Source: Sipunculus nudus (taxonomy: Eukaryota; Annelida; Sipuncula; Golfingiida; Sipunculidae). Taken from it: 64,000 nt of DNA. The DNA lies in the NCBI GenBank assembly GCA_026874595.1, contig CM049315.1:39632164-39696163 (forward strand), in the 5' to 3' direction. Positions 8,333 to 21,060 of this stretch are shown here, piece by piece. The notes below the pieces were generated by a model that worked only from the letters and a program-made list of their open reading frames with translations, had not been told where the DNA came from and searched no databases. Each line of letters begins with the position of its first letter. Within the stretch, counting starts at the first letter, position 1. A program made the translations under genes and the position numbers.

Positions 8333-8449
8333 TTTGTTTTATTCCTTTTACATCACTGTGTTATTAGTATGTTTAAACTGTGTGACAATGAATGTTTCAG
8401 TGCTTGAAAGTATGAGTGAGTAGTCAAGTGTTTGAAAGAGCCCCAACCC

Positions 8450-9616
8450 ACTTTAGTTCCCGCAAACTCCACCAGGGGGTGCTTTAGCTTTTGCCCAGTC
8501 CTCCTAGTGAATATTTTAACTCCCGAAATGTCCCAGTAGATAGTTAGATACTTTAATTCCCGAAAAGTCCCAGTGGGGGGAGGGGGTGCTTCCCCTCCAG
8601 GGTGCTATAGATTTTAGAGAAGTCCCAGGAAGAGGGGGGTGCTTTAATTCCCGAAAAGTCCCAGTGGGGGGAGGGGGTGCTTCCCCTCCAGGGTGCTATA
8701 GATTTTAGAGAAGTCCCAGGAAGAGGGGGGTGCTTTAATTCCCGAAAAGTCCCAGTGGGGGGAGGGGGTGCTTCCCCTCCAGGGTGCTATAGATTTTAGA
8801 GAAGTCCCAGGAAGAGGGGGGTGCTTTAATTCCCGAAAAGTCCCAGTGGGGGGAGGGGGTGCTTCCCCTCCAGGGTGCTATAGATTTTAGAGAAGTCCCA
8901 GGAAGAGGGGGGTGCTTTAATTCCCGAAAAGTCCCAGTGGGGGGAGGGGGTGCTTCCCCTCCAGGGTGCTATAGATTTTAGAGAAGTCCCAGGAAGAGGG
9001 GGGTGCTTTAATTCCCGAAAAGTCCCAGTGGGGGGAGGGGGTGCTTCCCCTCCAGGGTGCTATAGATTTTAGAGAAGTCCCAGGAAGAGGGGGGTGCTTT
9101 AATTCCCGAAAAGTCCCAGTGGGGGGAGGGGGTGCTTCCCCTCCAGGGTGCTATAGATTTTAGAGAAGTCCCAGGAAGAGGGGGGTGCTTTAATTCCCGA
9201 AAAGTCCCAGTGGGGGGAGGGGGTGCTTCCCCTCCAGGGTGCTATAGATTTTAGAGAAGTCCCAGGAAGAGGGGGGTGCTTTAATTCCCGAAAAGTCCCA
9301 GTGGGGGGAGGGGGTGCTTCCCCTCCAGGGTGCTATAGATTTTAGAGAAGTCCCAGGAAGAGGGGGGTGCTTTAATTCCCGAAAAGTCCCAGTGGGGGGA
9401 GGGGGTGCTTCCCCTCCAGGGTGCTATAGATTTTAGAGAAGTCCCAGGAAGAGGGGGGTGCTTTAATTCCCGAAAAGTCCCAGTGGGGGGAGGGGGTGCT
9501 TCCCCTCCAGGGTGCTATAGATTTTAGAGAAGTCCCAGGAAGAGGGGGGTGCTTTAATTCCCGAAAAGTCCCAGTGGGGGGAGGGGGTGCTTCCCCTCCA
9601 GGGTGCTATAGATTTT
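8450..9616. repeat. 91-bp minisatellite, about 11.7 near-identical copies, with a degenerate lead-in
   Basis: Units start at 8550, 8641, 8732, 8823, 8914, 9005 and so on to 9551, with an exact 91-base period and almost no differences between copies. Each unit itself looks like a diverged dimer: the half CTTTAATTCCCGAAAAGTCCC and the half CTATAGATTTTAGAGAAGTCCC both run into a G-rich tail. Degenerate half-units (TCCCGAAATGTCCCAG and relatives) lie at 8455-8550. The period is not a multiple of three, and frames across it are chance. It may mark the right edge of the viral block. Confidence 0.95.
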
Positions 9617-9710
9617 TCGCCCGCCGTTAAACACCACCCGGTCAACCGCCAGGGGGGCCCCTCCCCCACCCCTCCCACCCAGTCCGCATTCCTCCCAATT
9701 AATTAATCAC

Positions 9711-9930
9711 TTTTTGGCACTTATTCATGACTCTAGTCAGGATGGCACTTATTAATGGTTTTGGCACTTATTAATGACTTTTTGGCACTTATTCATGACT
9801 CTACTAAGGATGGCACTTATTAATGGTTTTGGCACTTATCAATGACTTTTTGGCACTTATTAATGACCAAAAATGGCACTTATTAATGGTTTTGGCACTT
9901 ATTAATGACTTTTTGGCACTTAATATATAT
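9711..9930. repeat. Cluster of ~20-bp repeats around GGCACTTATTAATGAC
   Basis: About eleven copies of GGCACTTATTAATG(A/G) alternate in a higher-order pattern with CATGACTCTA(G/C)T segments. No coding is seen. Confidence 0.85.
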
Positions 9931-9938
9931 AGCACTAC

Positions 9939-9943
<5 letters not shown>

Positions 9944-9985
<42 letters not shown>
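9944..9985. repeat. (TA)n microsatellite
   Basis: An uninterrupted TA run of about 21 units closes the repeat-rich junction between viral block and host DNA. Confidence 0.95.
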
Positions 9986-9988
<3 letters not shown>

Positions 9989-12029
9989 ATACAAAGTCAT
10001 CCCCCCCAACCCCCAACCTGGAAGAAATATTGACGCCACTGCATGGACTCAACGCATATTGAAAGTGGAAGAAGCTGCATACAGACTGAAAGGTTACTTA
10101 CCGCTGTTCACTCCAAACACCTCTATTATCACTCAGTCATAATCTTTTAATTGACTGATATGCATGAAATGATGAACATTTGAAATAAATACATGTTTAT
10201 TATTGTTTTCAGCTGCTTACAACTAAGTATATGTCAACTGAGCTCTAGGGATGACCCTGCGGCCGTCGTCCGTCCGTCTGCTTGCTGTTTGGATACTGTT
10301 TGAACTACAGATTTTATGTTCCACATAATACATATAGTTAGAGTCTCTTCCACTGCCCCTGTAGGCTGTGCAGGTGTTTTTTTTTGTGCTGACTGTTTGC
10401 TAAGACAAAAGCCCAATATTTGTGAACCAGGAGTAGAAAGAAGAAAATGCATATATTATTGATGTGGAACACCTTGATTTACATGATGTGATTTTCCTGC
10501 AAACAAGTTAAAACATGATTTGAGAAGAAAGCCTATAGACATGGAGACATTTCTTTCATAAACCCATAAAATGGACATGGCGGACTGTGAGAGAACTGTG
10601 ATGGCGTCATAATAGGATATTACTTGCAAAAGAGGCACCCATAAGTACAGGACACAGGGGCATATCCAAGATTTTTGGGAGGTTGGGTTAACTGTTACAT
10701 CGAGGTACTCATACCCTTACAGAGATACACAACTCCAAGAAATGGGGAATTACACTTAGGGATTCGTGAGAAAAAAATATGCATTTCCCTCTTTCCAGGC
10801 TTGGGTCAAGTACAAGGCATCTCTACCTGAGTACAAGTAGGCTACTTTAGAATTTTTAATGAATTTTCAATGCACTTGAGTACAAGTACAGAGGTCTGTA
10901 CTTAAGTATAAGTACCTTTCATTGTGCAAAGATAAGATAAAAAATTATTCTGAGTATTTATTTGTATAAGTAATACCTATATTATATACATGGTCATATG
11001 TCTGTACTCTGAACTATTGATTGGTATTGATATATTATAAATAATTTATAAGTTTGCATTATAGTTTTATTGATTTACCTTAATAGCCTCATGAAACCCC
11101 ATTTTAGGGTAAATTTGCATTCCTTTGATGCCATTAGGAGTTGTTCAAAACTTCTCTGTGTTTAACATGAGATTATCCACCTATTAAAAATTCCAATAAA
11201 AGGAATTATTTTAAATGTCTGGTTCATTCAATATACTGAAAAGACAACTAAAAATAAATCCTGGCAAAATTTTCTCAAACTATATACAAAACAGTGGTAT
11301 ATAGTAATTATGATTTTTCATACCATTATGATTTTTAACCCATTTCATGTGACTTAACATACAGCTAGGCAGTTTCTTCCAATTTACTGTACCGTTATAC
11401 CATTTCATTCCTGCAGATCTGCTCTTTTCTGTATAAAGGTATATTTTGATGTTATTGGTTTAAATTATAAGATGAAAAGATTGAAATTCTTACCCGTTAT
11501 AATTAACATATATTAGCACCTCCCATAATAGACTTTTCAGTGTTTTTTCTCTATCATGATTCTATCTACCCAGACACTGATATTTTACATTTTCATTCTA
11601 TAAATTGTTGAATACAAACTTAAAATTTCAGTTTCCGGGTTGATAGAATCGTGATTGAGAGAAAAAAAAACAAAACAAAAAACACTTTTGAGATATTGTC
11701 ATGCAGTTAATATTAGTTCATCTAAAAGTGGATAACTGTTACTTTGGGCTTAAAATATTGTACCTTTTAAAAATTCAAATTATTTTTTAAATGTTTCAAA
11801 ATCATGTGAAAATGAACAAAAAGTGTTGCTATCTTAAAGTTTTTATTTCTTATCTAAGCGAGTGTGGTGTTTACAGGTGAAGTAAAAGAAGCTACAGAGT
11901 TATAGATTGAAAGAAACTGTAATTGTTTTTTAATAATGTTTGATACTGATATTCAAAGTTTCAGATATCAATAAATCATAACTTTATAACTTCGAATTAT
12001 TCCTTTTGTGTGTCATCGCATATGTAATA
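9986..12029. other. Gene-free AT-rich host DNA with repeat remnants
   Basis: No credible reading frame is present. A GTCCGTCCGTC-type leader is at about 10262-10280. Around 10800-10920 there are repeated GAGTACAAGTAC / CTTAAGTATAAGTACC strings of the kind seen in hAT-like non-autonomous elements. The remainder is low-complexity AT-rich sequence. Confidence 0.5.
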
Positions 12030-12495
12030 CACTCTTAGAACAAGATCTAGAGAAATTCAAGAAACATTTAAACCAAATTTCAACAAGTAATGTTTCTCAT
12101 AGTGTCCAGTTTAAAATCAGTACAAAGCTACTAGTATAACGATAAAACATACTTTACCATTAAAAACGTGTTTAAAAAATGAGACAAAAAGGCGTTTCAA
12201 GATGTAAAGAGGTTTCAAGTTGAAACAGGTTAATTAGTATTTGAAACGTATTCAGCGGACTTTTGATGGGAAACATGTTTCAATACTCAACATGTGAAAA
12301 TAAACGTGTTTCAAATAATAATACCGTTTAGCAGGAAAATGCTATGAAACGCTTGTTACAGTAAAACATGTTTAAGTTGAATCTGAATATGATTACAGCT
12401 ATTTGAAACACATTTCACAGTGAAATATGTTGAGAATCTTGTGACAAACGGCGTTTCAATCTAATGCACGAAACGTGTCTCCAGCTTTTAGAGTG
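12030..12495. mobile_element. Candidate MITE with CACTCT termini and a TTAA on the right flank
   Basis: The left end CACTCTTAGAAC and the right end TTTTAGAGTG form short inverted termini about 466 bases apart. The right end is followed directly by TTAA, the target of piggyBac/Kolobok-type elements, but the left flank reads AATA, so the duplication is imperfect. The interior is full of GAAAC / GTTTC strings in both orientations, giving foldback potential. Confidence 0.4.
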
Positions 12496-14407
12496 TTAAG
12501 ATTGTACCAATAATTATTGCTAATGTGATTCATAAGTTCAATATAAGAACGTCGATGGCCCTTGTTGCAACTATTTTAAATTAACTCAAATTAACAAAAA
12601 CACAAAAACACACACGCATGGACGGGAATGAACGTGTTCCCTCCTGGTGGAGGCAATAATGAAAGTAAAGTTGTGTCTAGCGTACTTGTTCAATCATGAA
12701 GAAACGCTGAACCATCATGAAGACTCGTTGTTAGACTACCACTCATAGGAATTATTTTTTATAAATAGTTTAAGATTTTAAATCAAGGGGGTTTTTATTA
12801 AGGTATTTGCAAATATGAAAAAAGGGAAGAAATGGAATTATCATGCTTGTCATAAGGTGATTATAGACGGAATGTAGGCAGCGAAACATTCTTTATTTAT
12901 CGTATGATCAATCAATTTTTCGTATTAGGCTATTTCCTAATATGCGTCCATATCTTTCCTTCTTATGCAATATAGCTGGTTTTACTGAACCCATAATGTT
13001 TTAGATGATCAGAATAGATGGTTTCTTATAAACACAAAACATGTCGATTAACTCCAGGCTATCTAGATCATTAGGATGATTACTAAAATACGGGCCCAAT
13101 GGCCTCTAGTGTTCTCTGAGTGCCGAGTCTCATTATTTCAGCTTCATATTTCGATAAAAACCAATAATCAAACAAATGCTAAGCATATTTCTTAGCTTTT
13201 GTCCAAGAATTAGTTCCAGAGTATTCCCAGAAGTGCATTTCAAGGACCACAGTGTGTCAGAAATAGGGACAAAGACGACACCAGAACAATACAGGAAAAG
13301 CCAATCATGTGTATGACATATCCATGTATTCCCCAGAGTACCTTTCATCATCGTCTCTAATCTGGCAGGCCTGGGTTTGATTACAAAGAACTACCTTGAA
13401 CGTGATCTGCGTGTTCAAATATAGCTATTAGTGAATACGTATTAGGGAAGCCTTAGACCACATCCCCAACTGTTACATCTAAAAGACGTCAAGGGCGGTA
13501 GTCTAAGCTACATGTATCACTATAATTATAATTATAACAGAAGTTCATTTTCTTTATATCGGGACTCATTTGTTTTGTACTGCAATTAAACGGTCTATAA
13601 AATCGTCATGAGATTTGTGCTCATGTTTAAGAATATAACTAGCACCTCTTTCCCGGTATATTATTATCATTAGATATTACAACTGAGTTTATCATGCAAC
13701 TGTATCCATCGCGTGATGTTAGCAATCGTTACAAAGTACGATAATTTCCCTAAGATATTCTTCACAGGAAATTGCCTTGATTTCACACGATTTGCTGAAG
13801 AGGCGTAATTAGTCGCAGCATATGGATATTCTGGGAAAACTTATCACGATTACAGAACGATTATCTGCGATTTTCACGAGTTTCAAGCGGTTAACTGTGA
13901 TTTCCTACGTTAAAGTGCTAATTCATACGATTATGTGCGATTTCATACGATTTCCTGTAATGTCAGTCTTAGATTATCCGCAAGCCACGACGTGTCCATA
14001 ATGTTCATAGACCTACGATTTGTTACAAAATAAGCCATTTGACTTAATTCTTTTTTAAATTTTTTGGGGTGGAGGTAACCGCTTCCACTTATAAATACTT
14101 ACTTATTGTCACTAGAGTACTGTTACTTAGTTATTTTTATGCATAAATAAGTAAGGAGTATAACCAGATGATTTTTCAAATAATTTATTGTTCATTAATG
14201 TGGTGTATCATATTTAGATTTTAGCATGCGAACTTACTTTAGAGAACACGTGTGTCCCATTTGATGTTAATTTCAGTACAGTTTAATTGTGTAGAGACGG
14301 TTCCTATAGCAACGTTGTTTATTGTAGACAGCGCACCTGCTTTTTTGTTTATCTCATGCTTTGCTCTTTGGGAGTGTGTCTTTTTTTGTTATATAACATA
14401 TATTAAC

Positions 14408-14410
<3 letters not shown>
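12496..14410. other. Gene-free host DNA
   Basis: I see no gene. Loose repeats of TACGATTT / GCGATTT lie at about 13780-13960. A short remnant of the SINE 3' tail (GGTGGAGGTAACCGCTTCCA, minus orientation) lies at about 14070-14090. Confidence 0.5.
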
Positions 14411-14411
<1 letters not shown>

Positions 14412-14447
<36 letters not shown>

Positions 14448-14736
14448 ATACTGAATATTTATAAAACACATTTACCCATTGATCCTATGGATAATTCGAG
14501 ATCAGAATCGCTAAAATGCACCCTAATATCATAACAATAACATTGCTTTGTTATATTACATTAAACTAAACAAGGTATACCATACAGGTGACGAGGACAA
14601 CATAGCTTAATATAGTGAGAATAATCATTGTTTCGAATCAGGGTTAGTTAATCAGTGTTAATCAGAGATAAGACACAGATGACCACACATGCTGCTACTA
14701 AGTCACAACTGTCGGTTCCATTAGAGGTTTCTAACC

Positions 14737-14794
<58 letters not shown>

Positions 14795-14930
14795 AGAACG
14801 TGTTAATTCATAGTTACTGGCTAGGGAAGCTCCCAAAGCAAAGAAAGGGAAATCTGAAAACGTTAACATGACCATTTAGCATTCCTTGTCAGATGTATTA
14901 ACGGCATATAAAGAATATATATATATTTAC

Positions 14931-14958
<28 letters not shown>
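14412..14958. repeat. Three (TA)n tracts
   Basis: TA runs lie at about 14412-14446, 14743-14792 and 14918-14958, separated by unique AT-rich sequence. Confidence 0.9.
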
Positions 14959-14961
<3 letters not shown>

Positions 14962-15074
14962 GGACGGTCCCATTAAGGTTATGAGTAATGTTTTTCCATG
15001 ATAAGAATCCGCATTATACTGAATCAAATATAGCCCCGTCTACAGGACTCTTGACGGGTATCTTGTTAAATGGA

Positions 15075-15350
15075 ACCGGTTTCTGTTTCTCGGCGGTAAA
15101 GCACAGGACTCAAGGCCGGGAGGTCGTGAGTTCAAATCTCAGTCGAGTAGCGGGAAGATTTTTATGGTCAGCCCCAACTAAGGATGGGTGCTCTGCAGGC
15201 TTAATTGGAAGGCTGTACTAAACAGTCATGTATCACTCACAGAATACTAGCGCGTCTTTGGGAGGTTCCTTGGTGGTATGATCTAGCAATAGGGATGATA
15301 ACACACCAAGGACCTGTAGGTGCGGTAGGTAGGCATATTCGGCTACTTTT
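15075..15350 (+). mobile_element. tRNA-derived SINE copy
   Basis: A B-box-like GTGAGTTCAAATCTCAG is followed by GGGTGCTCTGCAGGCTTAAT and by a GGTTCCTTGGTGGTATGAT segment. The same order is seen in the copies at 49.27 kb and 50.28 kb. The A-box region is degraded. Confidence 0.6.
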
Positions 15351-15650
15351 TGCTGGATGAATCTAGGTGATATCAGTTGTGGGAGACATTTCTTCAGTAA
15401 TCCTACAGAGGAGGCTGCGAGCCTATCAGTCAGTGCTTTCTGGACTTTGCCTTGAGGGGCAGGCGCGTGCTTCAGTGAGGTTGTTGGTTGGTAGCGTGGG
15501 GCGCCGGCGAATCCATGTGTATGTACACAATGAAGGCGGACAAAGCTAAGAGGTGACATTCCGATGTCACGTGTGATCCGGAGAAGAGTAAAACAAGTGA
15601 ACTTCGAGTGCTGTGAATACCAAAGGACTTTATGGTTGTTTTTGATTATG

Positions 15651-15912
15651 TGGACTATAGTGATCATCGATAAATATATGTGTTGAACGCCTACCTTCAG
15701 AAATGTAAGTGTATTTTAATAAATTTATTGTTTGTTTACTGATATCCTATTCATCTTTTGGATGTGTGTGTGAGATTTGTGTGTGAGTGGACTATAGTGA
15801 TCATCGATAAATGTATGTATGGAACGCCTATCTTTAGAAATGTAAGTGTATTTTAATATTTTTTATTGTTTGTTTACTAATAACTTTTTAATCTTTTGGA
15901 TGTGTGTGTGAG
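15651..15912. repeat. Tandem duplication of a ~136-bp unit
   Basis: GTGGACTATAGTGATCATCG begins at 15651 and again at 15787. Each copy continues through GAAATGTAAGTGTATTTTAA to a GGATGTGTGTGTGAGA end with few changes. Confidence 0.85.
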
Positions 15913-18900
15913 AGATTCAGCCGGTCTGGTTTATCATTTAAACGAACTTGGTCGTCCATTCCTTCGGAGGTGTAACACAGAGCACTTTTCCACTTGCCTG
16001 CATTAATCATATATTCATGAGACTTTTATTCACTATAACAATGAAAATATATATTTCATAATATATATTTTATATACATATAAAGCATGCAGATAAATTA
16101 TTGCATATTGATAATATTTCCTAAATGGTCTCACACCTGCCTACTGTGAGAACCTTTTCCAGTCTAATGTTTATATGTTTATGTTGCTTTATATAAGATT
16201 TATTTACACAATTTCAACAGGCATATACACCGTTCCTGGCGGTAATTATATACTTTACATGTGCCAATCAATTTATAACAGTAGATAATGCATCATCCCT
16301 GTTCACGTTAACGGGTAACTAAATTAACTTGGACAGAATATTCCCTTGTGAGAAATAAGAACGTTCCAGAAAGTCTCACACTTGGACTTGTCGTCAGTTT
16401 GAACTGGGAGAGCTGCAAAATTGAAACTGATCGGCAAAGAGCTATATGATGTTCGGGCTCGATCGAATGGCTTGTAAATCAACACTTTTCTTCTGGTCAA
16501 ATTCTGGGCGTTCCTAAAATAACCGCACGAGGCCGAAAAACTGCTCCGTTTTGGAGCCAAAAGGTGCAAATTCTTTGTAACACCCTTTTCTTGCGTTAAC
16601 TTGTACAATTATCGTCCATTAGCACATCCGACCAGGTTACATCACTTTAATTACCTTAATACATTTTTTTCTGAAAATCAATAATTAATAAAAAATATAA
16701 TCGGGTTGCAATATGATTACTGGACTAGCCATTTCTGAAATAGCGAGAGGACCATACTTTTTTATAGCTGGATGTCGAGTTAATATATTGATAAAAATGT
16801 GTAGCCGTCCCAGTATTATTTCAGAAACAATTCCCTTTGCGGGCAGTGTAGGTGGATATTACTGTTTTAGAATTAAAATAAATTCAACAAAGCATATTGA
16901 GTTGAAAATGAGTTTTGAAAGAATGTATTATTTAACTGTTATTGTACACTTCAGAATTAATCAAGTGAGCATTTCAGCACGGACCTGGCCGAAACTTATA
17001 TTTACATATACTATAGAAAACAATAGTAATACCTCTTATTTCATTGTTATTTTTAATGAATTATACTCTGATGAGTAAGGGCCAAAATATGTAATGTAAT
17101 AAAAATTGGAAATTTGATTCAAATGGAAACACTACCAACTTCTACAGCCCACCGACCCTCCTTCATCTCCCCGTACTCCAAACCACATATATGTATATGT
17201 AGCCGTAAGACGCGTGGGGAGGGTAAGCCCCTCCCACCGTGTGGAACATTTTTTTTAACATTTCAGTTATTTTACATAATTAAAATATATGTCTGCAAAT
17301 AATTTTGAGAATGCTAAACTCTACTATCCCCCCCCCCGGTGGGTTTCCCACGCCCATGAACCTTATTGGGGAGCGGAGGCAGTGACACAGCCGAGCGATA
17401 ATGGAGTATCCGCTTTGGTGTGGAAATAAGGCCAAGGTCCAAAATTAGTATCAATAACAAAATCTGTCACCAATTACTATTTGTGCCCAAAGGTCAGTTT
17501 TTGAAATTCAGCATTTTTGGGAATATAAACCTATGCAGAAGAAAGAAAAAAATATGAAGAAAACATATGCTAATAAAGATATAGCTGATGGTGTAACAAT
17601 CTAGGAGACCTTATGTTTGTTGACCCAGACATTGATATTAGTAAACTCATTATTCATTAACCCCTATAACCCTCCCTTCCTTATTATATTTTATTCAGTA
17701 ATAAAGAAACACTCACTTATCTATATCATGGATGGTTTCGCCCCTGCAAAAAGGATTAGATGACGAATAAATAAAGAGGATGATACATTTTCGTATAAAA
17801 AAAATATGTTCAGGGCCTCACTTTTGGTTTCGGCTGGATTAAAAATAATAAAAAGAATGCTGTATAAATAACTTAATTCATGGCGTGTTAAAATCATGAT
17901 ATTTCCCTTTTATCCATAATTTGAGCTGTAATTCTTCCCAAAGACGGTATTAAATCATAGTTTTCAATATTTACGACCACACTAATGTGACTGAATAATT
18001 TATACCGGAGCTAAAACATCCAAACGTTTATCTTTAATGAGCACTCTTGAGCACACTAATTAAATTATGCCAGAGTCATAAATCAATGATGGGTTGACCA
18101 ACCAGAGGAGCAAAGCGCGGCCTGATGTTTTATATCCATACATGTGCCACACACCTCACACAGGGGTTATACACAAGTGTGGGTCAAGATCTCCTTCGTT
18201 TAAACCGCTGGTTCCTTCAGTGAGTGTTCGGGGTCTCGACACCAGGGCTTGCAAAAGACCAACGAGAGTGGACTGGAACCTTTGAGTTGGATGCCCCATG
18301 CGATAACAAGCCCTGGCGGAGTAGCCTGGACAATCTGGCTATAAAATTCAGCTGTTAAACAGAAGGAGATCTGGAGAGTGTGGACAGGTGCTCGTACCAC
18401 CTTTCTGTGTACTGCTCCCATGCATAGTGTATTTTCCTTTCTCAGATTCCTGTTTAAAGGCCATTCCGCCAAAAAAAATGACCAGTTTCAGATAATTCTA
18501 TATAAGTACCCCGGGCCAGGAGTTTGGACGGTGATACTTTCACCTAAGTCTATGTGCCTGACCGTTTGTACATACCTTCGTTTTCCTGTACACATACCAG
18601 TCTTTTGTGTTTGGATAATATTTTGTTTAAATAGTCTTTGTCCAGGTTTTCCTATACTAGAAGAGGAAGAATATAGTTGAAAGGATCGGCTATTACCCAT
18701 TACTTATGGTAAACTCTTAAAAGTGGAGGTGAAAAATGAATCTAAAACTAGGCTTCCAGACACTTACTCTAAACGTTCATACCACTTAGTTCTAAAGTAC
18801 TTTAACTTTTTCATATTTGTCTTCCTTTGACAAGTAAAAAACGCGAGACTGTCGTTTTATTTGTGAGGTCCAAATATGTTGTTAGCCGAGCTTCAAATTC

Positions 18901-20540
18901 TACCGTATAAGCAACGCTCATTGGTCGGTCTACTAAGTATGTATATGGTTTATATAGGTTTCGTTGAATTTGTTATCGGTCACCGTCCCCATGCTTGGTT
19001 AATGCTTTGTTTACAGAGATACTAGGCAGGGATCGAATATATTTTTTTTTAAAAGGGCGGTGAATTATTTCCGCCCTGTGCAAATTAACACATATATCAG
19101 TTGTTGTTCTGAAAGGGATTTTTTATACAAACGTGTTGTTTGAAACCACGTGCTTTTCAAATTATAAAAGTAAGATTGATTGAAAGAAAGATCTCCGAGA
19201 CTGATAAGTTTACCTGATTGATTTAAACTTGTGTAAAATTAAACCACGTGTTACAATAAAATTCTAGATGGATAAAATTACGATAAATGAATTATATATA
19301 ATCAGCCTTGTTTTAGATAGCCTTGAGAGGGTCGTCCATGAAGAATTTGATGCAACTGCCAGGATGCTTGCCCTTTAACTGTGCTTTTCTCCAGTTCAGT
19401 AAGGTACTGAAATTTGAATAGAATTATAAAATTTTAAACTGAACCTGGAAGCAAAAATAATGAGACAGACGCCGGAAATAGAGCAAGTATCCCTTTCGCA
19501 AGGATATCTTAGACAGCATTTTGTGGATGCGACCTTGACACGTCGGATTCTTGCATGACCAACATGACCGTCCTGTTGATTCACAAAACCTAGGAAATTT
19601 ATTGTTTATATTCAGTTCATGTATTTTTTTAATTAAAATTCTCTATTTATATCCGTAAAACATTAAACCTGTCGATCAGCTTTTCACAAGATATAGGGAG
19701 ATTGTCGGAGACGTCAACCCCCTACCCCCCCCCCCCCCCCCGCACGATCGTTGATCCAGGATGGTCTACGCTTCAAGATCCATCCCAGGTCACCTCCAGT
19801 ACAAAGCCATGCGCAAATACAGATCTATAGCGATGTCGTGATGAAATAACAATGTAACAGAATCGTAGATGGTCTAGATTACCTGCAACATTTAATGGAT
19901 TTGTTTCCTGGGTGATTTTCTGACCATTTAAAAAATTTCAGCAAAATATGTTCAGAACTTTCTGAGTAATTTAGCTGACAGAAAATCCGAGAGTAAAGTT
20001 AATACCTCTCGATATAAAAATATTGGTGAATGGCTGGTTAATGGCAGTGTGTGGTGAATTTAGATTAGATCAAACGAACGTTTAAACAATTAATTTGCTA
20101 TACCATAAATGCAGGTATTATTTCTGTTAATATTCAAATGAAGGGTTATCATTGTTTTAACCAGTGATCATTTAAACCTTAACAACACTCCTCAAGTCAC
20201 CTTATACTATCACTTGGCTTTGATACAAAATAATTATTTAAAAAATGCATTTTTGTCGCCCATAATATGATAATTATAACCATGACGCTGGTTGATTAGC
20301 ATGCAGATTAAATAAACCAGTTGTAATTATTGATATCATTGCCCATTGAAGCTATTTGCAAGAACTTTAACTGGTAACTGATGGAGGCAAACAAAAGAAC
20401 CTGTATCTCGGCCATGGTACTTAATACATAGTACATGTTGCAGAGAGTGAATGTTATGCGTTTCTATTGAGATAATTTAGTCTTGCTAAATATCCGTGAA
20501 ATGACATCCCCGGTGAAACACTGTTACTGTTGAATCAACA
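15913..20540. other. Gene-free AT-rich host DNA
   Basis: No supported gene. A 121-codon ATG-started frame at 16713-17078 shows no recognisable domain and is probably chance. A poly-C tract is at about 17327-17338 and another at 19725-19741. A degraded remnant of the block that is triplicated further right lies near 20280-20410. Confidence 0.5.
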
Positions 20541-20544
20541 GGCT

Positions 20545-20870
20545 TCTGTGGATCACACAGAACAAAGCCGAGAGGTCGTGAGTTCAAATGTCAATCTAGT
20601 AGTGAGAACATTTTTCAGGGAAGGTCTCCACCACCAGGATGAGCGCTCTGTAGGCTCAATGGTTGAGGTCTACCCTCTGGTCGTGCAACACTCACAAACG
20701 AAAGCGTCTATGACAGTTTTTTTCGGTGTTAAGCCGAAGCAAAAGTTGATAACGCATCAATAAACTGCAGGTGCGGTAGATATTTGCCTGGGTGACACAA
20801 GGTAATAGGATAAAATTAATCATAGGATGCGTACTACCGTTGACACCGAAATGGGACTATGTCCGGAATG
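20545..20870 (+). mobile_element. Diverged tRNA-derived SINE copy
   Basis: It shares GCTTCTGTGG, GAGGTCGTGAGTTCAAAT and GATGAGCGCTCTGTAGGCTC with the other SINE copies in this window, in the same order. The middle is altered and the 3' end is weak. Confidence 0.5.
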
Positions 20871-21060
20871 CCTGTACATAAAAGAATAAAGAACTATTAA
20901 CAGATAACATGGTAAGGCAGCTTTAAAAAAAGAGGGAGTTACTTCTACATTCAGCTCATCTACCGTATTTTAGAAAGTATGCATTCCTTGCCTCAAGTTC
21001 CTGTCCACAAGTATACAATTCCAGCACAGTGTGTCCACATTAGTGTGATTTAGTTCCGGG

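Noticed and set aside
9463-9678. Minus-strand frame through the 91-bp minisatellite
   Set aside because: Its peptide is the repeat read through; 91 is not a multiple of three, and no function is implied.
16713-17078. 121-codon ATG-started frame
   Set aside because: AT-rich, no recognisable domain, no promoter or polyadenylation context; likely chance.
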